Source of the DNA: Chlamydiota bacterium
GTDB lineage: Bacteria; Chlamydiota; Chlamydiia; Chlamydiales; Waddliaceae
Direction: 5' to 3'
DNA: 9,291 nt
Assembly (NCBI GenBank): GCA_011065005.1
Contig: JAAKFP010000066.1
Location: 1 to 9,291, forward strand
Shown: piece after piece, positions 5,210 to 9,291 of the stretch
How the letters are laid out: each line of letters opens with the position of its first letter
How positions within the stretch are numbered: position 1 is the first letter of the stretch
Made by a program: the position numbers and the translations under genes
Notes under the pieces: model-generated
Told to the model about the DNA's origin: nothing
The model's input: the letters and a program-made list of their open reading frames with translations, nothing else
Databases searched by the model: none

Positions 5210-5680
5210 TTAGGCAGCTTTGAGTTCAGAATAATCAAAATGTAATGGTGTGAAATCTTCGTTGAATTGATTGTCGATTATCTGTTGAAAATACTTGCGG
5301 AATTCTTGTAAAGCTCTCTTGTTTTCAAATTTGAAACAATTTTGTAAGATATGCATTCTAATCATTTTTTCCATGGGTAGTCGCATATCAGTGAATTCTA
5401 AATCCTTTTTTTCCCATTTCTTTATCGTGCTGGCGGCAACACCAATAATTTTTCCGAATTCTCTGTATGTGTAATTCATATATGTTCGAATAAATTTCAT
5501 TTCTCCACCAGTCAATCTAGAGGGTTTTGTCATTAACGCTGTTATTGCCATGCTGGAAAGAATGTTCCAGTTTATTTCAGGACACCATTCGCCCATTCTC
5601 TTGATCATCACAACATTGTGTATGATAATAGGAAAACCAAAAATATCTGTCTTAAATTGCTTTTGTGTTTTTCTTTCCAT
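5210..5680 (-). CDS. HTH-domain antitoxin paired with a DUF4258-like toxin
   Basis: Probable antitoxin and autorepressor of the operon. Residues about 12-50 (FGFPIIIHNVVMIKRMGEWC and onward) form a small beta-rich domain I have seen in front of HTH domains in this type of antitoxin. Residues about 55-92, RLTGGEMKFIR followed by FGKIIGVAASTIKKWEKK, are an XRE/MqsA-type helix-turn-helix. The last 60 residues are helical and charged. Only one cysteine lies in the N-terminal domain, so a MqsA-like zinc site is not supported. The ATG is within the toxin gene, which ends 29 nt later. Antitoxin as second gene matches the MqsRA and HigBA order. The name of the exact family is uncertain. Confidence 0.72.
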   Translation of the reverse strand: MERKTQKQFKTDIFGFPIIIHNVVMIKRMGEWCPEINWNILSSMAITALMTKPSRLTGGEMKFIRTYMNYTYREFGKIIGVAASTIKKWEKKDLEFTDMRLPMEKMIRMHILQNCFKFENKRALQEFRKYFQQIIDNQFNEDFTPLHFDYSELKAA

Positions 5681-6005
5681 TTTTTTTCTTGTTATATTTG
5701 ATATCCCACATAACCGTGATGATTATAACTTTTGTTTCGACATTGACTATGACAATAATAGGTGATTCGCAAAATTCTTTATCATGGAATCGATAAGCGT
5801 AATTCCAACAGCTGAATTTCCTTTGCCACCTATCTTGCTCTTCATATCTTTCTCCTCTTAGAAGAGTCTGTATGATCTGATGATGGTTTATTCTCCTTTC
5901 ATCTTGCCTTTGAAGCGCATGGCGTGAATATCTATAGGACCCAACATCTATTACATTTGAAACCAGTTTTTCGAGTTCTTGATTGCTTCGTTTTGGTTTG
6001 CGCAT
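5652..6005 (-). CDS. DUF4258-like probable toxin, first gene of the operon
   Basis: The 117-residue protein has YSRHALQRQDERRIN at about 26-40, then HHQIIQTLLRGERYEEQDRW, a central NYAYRF strand and IIVIVNVETKVIIITVMW before a lysine-rich tail. The hA-x-R-x-x-eR-i start, alternating strands and a basic end fit the DUF4258 family, a RelE/ParE-like fold often found beside HTH antitoxins; most likely it is a ribosome-dependent or free RNase toxin. Catalytic residues cannot be assigned from the sequence. AAGAGA lies 5 bases before the ATG. It overlaps the following antitoxin gene by 29 nt. Both genes look intact. Confidence 0.68.
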   Translation of the reverse strand: MRKPKRSNQELEKLVSNVIDVGSYRYSRHALQRQDERRINHHQIIQTLLRGERYEEQDRWQRKFSCWNYAYRFHDKEFCESPIIVIVNVETKVIIITVMWDIKYNKKKNGKKNTKAI

Positions 6006-6019
6006 TGTCTCTTACTTTT

Positions 6020-6048
6020 ATGTTAACTGAGTGAACATTTATTGACTA
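6020..6048 (-). promoter_or_regulatory. promoter and palindromic operator of the DUF4258 toxin-antitoxin operon
   Basis: On the minus strand TAGTCA (plus 6043-6048), a 17-bp spacer and TAACAT (plus 6020-6025) form a moderate promoter. The spacer carries the 17-bp imperfect palindrome TGTTAACTGAGTGAACA (6021-6037, one mismatched pair), the expected place for binding by the HTH antitoxin. The stop codon of the HTH remnant (6039-6041) lies inside this promoter. Confidence 0.45.
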
Positions 6049-6143
6049 GTAAAATCTTCCGGGAACAGCAACTCTTCCTTGGTCACCTCCCCTTTAGTGG
6101 CTTCTTCTATTTTTTTTGCTAATTTTGGTGATGGAGTGCGCCG
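6039..6143 (-). pseudogene. 3' remnant of a small HTH regulator (YdaS/Cro type)
   Basis: A minus-strand frame reads RRTPSPKLAKKIEEAT, then KGEVTKEELLFPEDF and three more residues to a TAA at 6039-6041. This is the typical end of a YdaS/Cro-like antitoxin or repressor, where a recognition helix ending in ITGxRRxPSP is followed by KLAKKIEEATxGxVTxEELL. The frame is blocked directly upstream by TAA (6144-6146), while the neighbouring frame there reads AIT, the residues expected just before GRR, which suggests a small deletion. Beyond about 6151 the sequence no longer looks like the HTH, and a palindromic repeat begins at 6175. The gene is truncated and probably dead. Confidence 0.6.
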
Positions 6144-6174
6144 TTATCGCACAAAAATGAGAAATGCTGGTGAG

Positions 6175-6262
6175 AAATTCAAACACAGAGGCCGCAGAGG
6201 CACAGAGAAAAAAGAGAAATAAAAAAAATCTCTTTTTTCTCTGTGCCTCTGCGTTTGAATTT
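6175..6262. repeat. 88-bp palindromic repeat with a CAGAGGCACAGAG core
   Basis: Perfect 25-bp arms at 6193-6217 and 6229-6253 surround an 11-nt A-rich loop; outer arms AAATTCAAAC (6175-6184) and GTTTGAATTT (6253-6262) extend the stem. The left side has an extra ACAGAGGC, a partial duplication of the core unit. It separates the toxin-antitoxin region from lemA. Long purine/pyrimidine arms ending in T-rich sequence could also stop transcription in either direction. Confidence 0.7.
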
Positions 6263-6315
6263 TTACACCCAAAGTCTCAAGATGGCTTTGGATATAAACT
6301 ATGGAGAATGTTATC

Positions 6316-6327
6316 GTCTAATTAGAC
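6316..6327 (+). promoter_or_regulatory. perfect palindrome in the lemA-htpX leader
   Basis: GTCTAATTAGAC is a perfect 12-bp palindrome 28 bases before the lemA start and just upstream of its AGGGG ribosome site. The position suits an operator for the lemA-htpX operon. A possible -10, TATAAA, lies near 6294 but has no good -35. Confidence 0.3.
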
Positions 6328-6354
6328 AGGAACACAAAAATAAGGGGTATTAAG

Positions 6355-6945
6355 ATGTGGTTTTTTATTGCTTTTATTGCCATTCTAGTCGTGATTGCTC
6401 TCTGGATTGTAGGCATTTATAACCGACTTGTAAGCTTACGTAATCAGGTGAAAAATGCGTGGAGTCAAATCGATGTGCAGCTACAGCGTCGATATGACCT
6501 CATCCCAAATCTGGTTGAAACTGTAAAAGGATATATGGCTCACGAAAAGACCACCTTAGAAGCTGTGGTCAATGCAAGGAATCAGGCTGCGGCTGCTCGG
6601 GAATCTCTCCAAAAGAAAGGTGGTCCAACGGGTGGATCTTTAAAAGAACTCATCGGTGCAGAAGCTGCATTAAAAGGTGCACTAGGAAATATTTTTGCGC
6701 TAGCAGAAAACTACCCTCAACTTCGGGCAAGTGAAAATATGATGCACCTGCAGGAGGAATTAAGTTCTACGGAAAACAAAGTCTCATTCTCACGGCAAGC
6801 TTACAACGATCAAGTTCTCCTATACAACACCATGCAACAACAGTTTCCGGCTGTATTGTTTGCAGCAACCTTTGGCCACCATTCCGCTGAGTTGTATGAA
6901 GTGGAAGAGTCCGAAGCGAAAAAAGCGGTTAAGGTGTCGTTCTAA
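6355..6945 (+). CDS. lemA: LemA family membrane protein
   Basis: LemA proteins are anchored by one N-terminal membrane helix and form a coiled-coil bundle outside the cytoplasm; their exact function is unsettled, but they are often paired with M48 proteases and TPM-domain proteins. Here residues 2-22 are the membrane segment (FFIAFIAILVVIALWIVGIY), followed by the family hallmark NAWSQIDVQLQRRYDLIPNL (about 39-58), VKGYMAHEKTTLEAVVNAR, and the later AENYPQLRASENM and LSSTENKVSFSRQAYND motifs. The 196 residues are a normal length. A clear AGGGG site precedes the ATG. The stop overlaps the next start as TAATG, so it is translationally coupled to the HtpX-like protease. Confidence 0.95.
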   Translation: MWFFIAFIAILVVIALWIVGIYNRLVSLRNQVKNAWSQIDVQLQRRYDLIPNLVETVKGYMAHEKTTLEAVVNARNQAAAARESLQKKGGPTGGSLKELIGAEAALKGALGNIFALAENYPQLRASENMMHLQEELSSTENKVSFSRQAYNDQVLLYNTMQQQFPAVLFAATFGHHSAELYEVEESEAKKAVKVSF

Positions 6946-7943
6946 TGGCCATGAACTTTTGGGAAGCACAGCGCCGTGCCCGCTCAAGGACGAGTCTTTA
7001 TTTAGCGATCTTCATCGTTCTTACTCTGGGGATGGCTGTTCTTTTAGAGCTCCTGTTTCATAATTTGTCAGGGAATCAGTATCAGACAGGCTTTCCTATA
7101 CTAGGTCTGATATTTCTTGGGATAACCTTCGGTGTTGCCGCCTTTCAGTATTCTATGTTCCAGACCTATGGTGGAAAATATGTGGCGGAATCTGTTGGAG
7201 CGCAGAGAGTCGACCCAAATACGATCGATCCAAAAGAGCGGCAACTATTGCATATTGTTGAGGAGGTAGCTATTGCCTCATCGCTTCCCGTCCCCCCTGT
7301 TTACATCATGGACGTAAAGCAGATCAATGCGTTTGCTGCGGGGCTCTCCCCCGCTAATGCAGCGATAACGATTACACGAGGATCGCTGCACAAGCTTTCG
7401 CGTGATGAACTCCAAGGGATCGTTGCTCACGAATTTGGACATATTTACAATGGCGATATGAAGATTAGCCTACGGTTAGCAGCCATGATTATGGGATTTT
7501 TCTTCGTTTTGTATATGGCCTTGCGTCTTTTTCGGGTTGCAAGCTTAACGGGAGGGCGCCGCCAAAGTGGAGGCGGCCGACGTGGAGGAAATCCTATTCT
7601 TCTGGCAGCACTATTGCTGTTAGGTGCGGGAGCGGTCACATGGTTTGCTGGCTCTATTTTAAAGGCGATGGTAAGCCGTGAACGGGAATATTTGGCAGAT
7701 GCCTGCGCTGTGCAGTTTACACGCAATCCTGATGGCATTGGAAATGCTTTGCGAAAGATTGCCAAAGAGCAATATAGCGACATGCCAAAGCAAGGAATGG
7801 CATATTCTCATATGTATTTGGACAATCACGCAAATCTAAACGCTTTTTTTGCAACACACCCTCCCCTACGGAAAAGAATCGAAGCGATCGAAGGGAGAAC
7901 ATACATGCCAGAGGAATGGAAAGAGGATATCAACTCACCATAA
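6945..7943 (+). CDS. htpX: HtpX-like M48 membrane zinc metalloprotease
   Basis: Integral membrane zinc endopeptidase thought to clear misfolded or damaged inner-membrane proteins, complementing FtsH. The zinc-binding HEFGH is at 162-166, and the third ligand is the glutamate of SREREYLAD (E248). Membrane segments are near 17-38, 50-69, 176-197 and 216-240. NAFAAG and the conserved ITRG before the active site are present, and HPPL (305-308) is the family C-terminal motif. A GGRRQSGGGRRGGN loop at 203-216 is rich in glycine and arginine, and the chain is somewhat longer than E. coli HtpX. The start codon overlaps the lemA stop by one base; the ATG two codons later is an alternative. The 3' end overlaps the convergent methyltransferase gene by 9 nt, with no terminator between them. 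Confidence 0.94.
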   Translation: MAMNFWEAQRRARSRTSLYLAIFIVLTLGMAVLLELLFHNLSGNQYQTGFPILGLIFLGITFGVAAFQYSMFQTYGGKYVAESVGAQRVDPNTIDPKERQLLHIVEEVAIASSLPVPPVYIMDVKQINAFAAGLSPANAAITITRGSLHKLSRDELQGIVAHEFGHIYNGDMKISLRLAAMIMGFFFVLYMALRLFRVASLTGGRRQSGGGRRGGNPILLAALLLLGAGAVTWFAGSILKAMVSREREYLADACAVQFTRNPDGIGNALRKIAKEQYSDMPKQGMAYSHMYLDNHANLNAFFATHPPLRKRIEAIEGRTYMPEEWKEDINSP

Positions 7944-8534
7944 CTTAGGAAAAAAGCGCCCTGTCCTTTCTGCATATCTGTGGTAGGCTTCTCCATACCT
8001 TTCGATCAATTTTTGCTCTTCAATAGGTGTCCGCCAGCGCATGATGATGAACATCAACAAAATGCCAACAACTCCGAGAAACCAATTTGCTGTGACTAGA
8101 AAGATCCCTATTGCTGCCATTAGAGCGCTGACATACATTGGATGGCGAACCCAGTGATAGGGTCCGCCTTGAATGAGAGTGGATTCCTTTCGAACGTATA
8201 CTGTGTCGGTAAAGTTCTTTCCGAGATAGCGGTGCGTCCATCCATACAGGAAAACTGAGCCTGCCAAGATGATCACTCCTACCCATCTGAGTGCATCAGG
8301 AAAATCCGACCATTGAGACCAACGCATCCAATTGGGATTTAATAAATATGCCACGACTCCCAAAATAAAAGGGAGTCCTAGAGAATAACGAAGACGCCTA
8401 AGGATGATCCCCTCTTCCAATTTGGGCACGGTTTCCCCTGAAGCATCGACATATCCCATGTAGTAGGCTCTATAGCTTATCATGACAAAACTATAGGCTA
8501 GGAGCAGCATGTGAAAAGGATATTCACTCTCCAT
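7935..8534 (-). CDS. isoprenylcysteine carboxyl methyltransferase (ICMT)-like membrane methyltransferase
   Basis: A SAM-dependent methyltransferase of the ICMT/PEMT superfamily, embedded in the membrane. In bacteria, substrates are mostly unknown; lipids and small hydrophobic compounds are likely. Four to five hydrophobic segments are visible (about 7-22, 53-65, 83-98, 135-152, 153-166). The cofactor-site signature GPYHWVRHPMY is at 124-134, and the C-terminal EEQKLIERYGEAYHRY at 172-187 matches the usual EExxLxxxxGxxYxxY tail, followed by the final P of RFFPKLW. The 199-residue length is normal. It starts 3 bases after the DoxX stop codon, so the two genes form an operon. No strong ribosome site is visible, consistent with coupling. 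Confidence 0.88.
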   Translation of the reverse strand: MESEYPFHMLLLAYSFVMISYRAYYMGYVDASGETVPKLEEGIILRRLRYSLGLPFILGVVAYLLNPNWMRWSQWSDFPDALRWVGVIILAGSVFLYGWTHRYLGKNFTDTVYVRKESTLIQGGPYHWVRHPMYVSALMAAIGIFLVTANWFLGVVGILLMFIIMRWRTPIEEQKLIERYGEAYHRYAERTGRFFPKLW

Positions 8535-8537
8535 GCT

Positions 8538-9008
8538 TTAAGACCGTTTACTTCTACAAAATAACTTTCCAAGAATGTAGTCTACGGAAATCAATCCTGG
8601 ACCAAAGCAGAACACAATGAGCGATGTCAGCAGATAATTAAATGGCAGTTGGTTGATGAAGCGCTGGGGATTATTGTACATACCAAGAGTAGCAGTCAGA
8701 TGCGCTGTAAAGAGTGCCACGATCATGTTGATAGCAAGAGGTATCGACACCAGCCGTGAGGCAAAGCCAAAGAGCAAGCACAACCCGCCGATGCATTCAA
8801 CCCAACCAACAAAGGGTGCTAAGAACTCCGGATAGGGAATCCCTAGAGATCCAAAATATTCGATCACCGGCTTTATGTTGTTCACCTTCCCCCAGCCCGC
8901 TTGATAGAAGGACCAGCCCCAATACAAGCGAATTGCGAAAAGTAGAAAGGTCTGCAGAAAATTGCCTGTATCAACAATTCCGCAATAGAATCTTCTTATA
9001 AAACTCAT
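8538..9008 (-). CDS. DoxX family membrane protein
   Basis: DoxX-like proteins are small four-helix membrane proteins; members are linked with oxidoreductases, thiosulfate:quinone oxidoreduction and detoxification, but the role of this one is not clear. The family opening RLYWGWSFYQAGWGKV (an R-lxxG-xf-xxG-xxK pattern) is followed by FGSLGIPYPEFLAPFVGWVE, GGLCLLFGFASRLVSIPLAI and a final hydrophobic helix near GPGLISVDYIL. I chose the ATG at 9008 (MSFIRR) because GAGGA lies 8 bases before it; the ATG five codons upstream at 9023 has AAGGA 12 bases away, which is too far. It is the first gene of the operon with the methyltransferase. Confidence 0.9.
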   Translation of the reverse strand: MSFIRRFYCGIVDTGNFLQTFLLFAIRLYWGWSFYQAGWGKVNNIKPVIEYFGSLGIPYPEFLAPFVGWVECIGGLCLLFGFASRLVSIPLAINMIVALFTAHLTATLGMYNNPQRFINQLPFNYLLTSLIVFCFGPGLISVDYILGKLFCRSKRS

Positions 9009-9046
9009 AACACATGTCCTCATGGGTTGAATAAATCCTTAAAATA

Positions 9047-9063
9047 CTACACTACCCGTGTAG
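9047..9063 (-). promoter_or_regulatory. candidate operator of the doxX operon
   Basis: CTACAC-TACCC-GTGTAG is a perfect 6-bp-arm inverted repeat 39 bases upstream of the chosen start. On the minus strand a possible promoter TTGAAA, 17-bp spacer, TAGTGT overlaps it, so a bound repressor would block transcription. No regulator gene is present in this window to assign to it. Confidence 0.35.
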
Positions 9064-9089
9064 CACCCTTTTTTCAAGAATTTTTTCTC

Positions 9090-9115
9090 TATACACATCG
9101 TGGGTAACCATTCAG
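9090..9115. repeat. repeat copy: TATACACATCGTGG plus terminal motif
   Basis: TATACACATCGTGG (9090-9103) is the reverse complement of 4152-4165. It is directly followed by GTAACCATTCAG (9104-9115), a copy of the recurrent 12-bp motif on the minus strand. This shows that the 12-bp motif can join to different partner sequences. Confidence 0.45.
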
Positions 9116-9139
9116 GTTCCTACTCAATAACCGCGAAGG

Positions 9140-9291
9140 TCACGAAGAGTTTGGGAGTACGGGGACTTGTCCTTGCAGTTCTACATAAGTTTTTCTGACA
9201 AAAATATCTTCTTCTACGGTCTTATTTGTGCACCTGAAAGAAATGTAAAACCCCAGGGGCGCGGTAGCGCCGGAAGATGTAAGCCCCCTGT
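9140..9291 (-). CDS. possible 3' end of an unidentified gene (partial)
   Basis: A minus-strand frame is open from the window end to TGA at 9140-9142. Its last 35 codons, including CTNKTVEEDIFVRKTYVEL and GQVPVLPNSS, look protein-like. The part nearest the window edge crosses a GC-rich palindrome that looks like an intergenic repeat, so the frame may be open there by chance. I do not recognise the product. A CGCGAAGGTCACGAAG stretch, a typical repeat core, overlaps the stop. Confidence 0.25.
   Translation of the reverse strand, partial: RGLTSSGATAPLGFYISFRCTNKTVEEDIFVRKTYVELQGQVPVLPNSS
9254..9290. repeat. GC-rich palindromic repeat at the window edge
   Basis: CAGGGG (9254-9259) and CCCCTG (9285-9290) flank GGCGC-GGTA-GCGCC (9258-9271). 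Its GC content is far above the surrounding sequence. It is similar in form to REP-type intergenic repeats. It continues to the edge, so its full extent is not known. Confidence 0.45.

Noticed and set aside
2493..6262. Spaced palindromic repeats as a CRISPR array.
   Set aside because: The repeats differ in sequence and length, are hundreds to thousands of bases apart, and no cas genes are present.
7445..7783. Minus-strand open frame of 112 codons inside the protease gene.
   Set aside because: It is antisense to the conserved M48 protease, with no recognisable domain or start signals.

Overview
The window looks like a piece of an AT-rich chromosome from a chlamydia-like (Parachlamydiales-type) intracellular bacterium. 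This assignment is an inference from memory: the style of the membrane-anchored AAA+ protein, a decayed membrane-protein gene of a kind I associate with these organisms, and many short palindromic repeats between genes. No rRNA or other phylogenetic marker is present, so the taxon is uncertain.

Left part (1-2500): a minus-strand gene encodes a 636-residue, membrane-anchored, single-module ClpB/ClpA-like AAA+ ATPase. Its leader carries a near-complete cobalamin (B12) riboswitch, not mentioned by any ORF, at 2276-2445. Between the riboswitch and the start codon lie nested and competing hairpins, the last of which encloses the ribosome binding site and start codon. A symmetrical hairpin follows the stop codon.

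Middle part (2490-6350): an accessory, decaying region. It holds a palindromic element with 12-bp terminal inverted repeats (2493-2630); a hicAB toxin-antitoxin locus whose toxin has lost its centre and frame while the antitoxin is intact; a frameshifted membrane-protein pseudogene (3418-3812); a triple nested palindrome (3875-4059); a ribbon-helix-helix-type antitoxin remnant with an ATA in place of ATG (minus strand, 4276-4458); an intact GrpB/UPF0157-family gene; an intact two-gene DUF4258-like toxin plus HTH antitoxin operon (minus strand, 6005-5210); and, just upstream of it, the 3' remnant of another small HTH regulator (6143-6039). Four toxin-antitoxin-like loci, three of them damaged, lie within about 3.5 kb.

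Right part (6355-9023): ordinary envelope genes. lemA and an HtpX-type M48 membrane metalloprotease form a translationally coupled pair on the plus strand. Converging on them with a 9-nt overlap is a minus-strand pair: a DoxX-family membrane protein followed by an isoprenylcysteine-methyltransferase-like membrane methyltransferase. The last 280 bases hold a candidate operator, repeat copies and perhaps the 3' end of another minus-strand gene.

A 12-bp motif of the type CTGAACGGTTAC recurs at six places across the window, twice as facing pairs, and appears to be the end sequence of a small repeat family.
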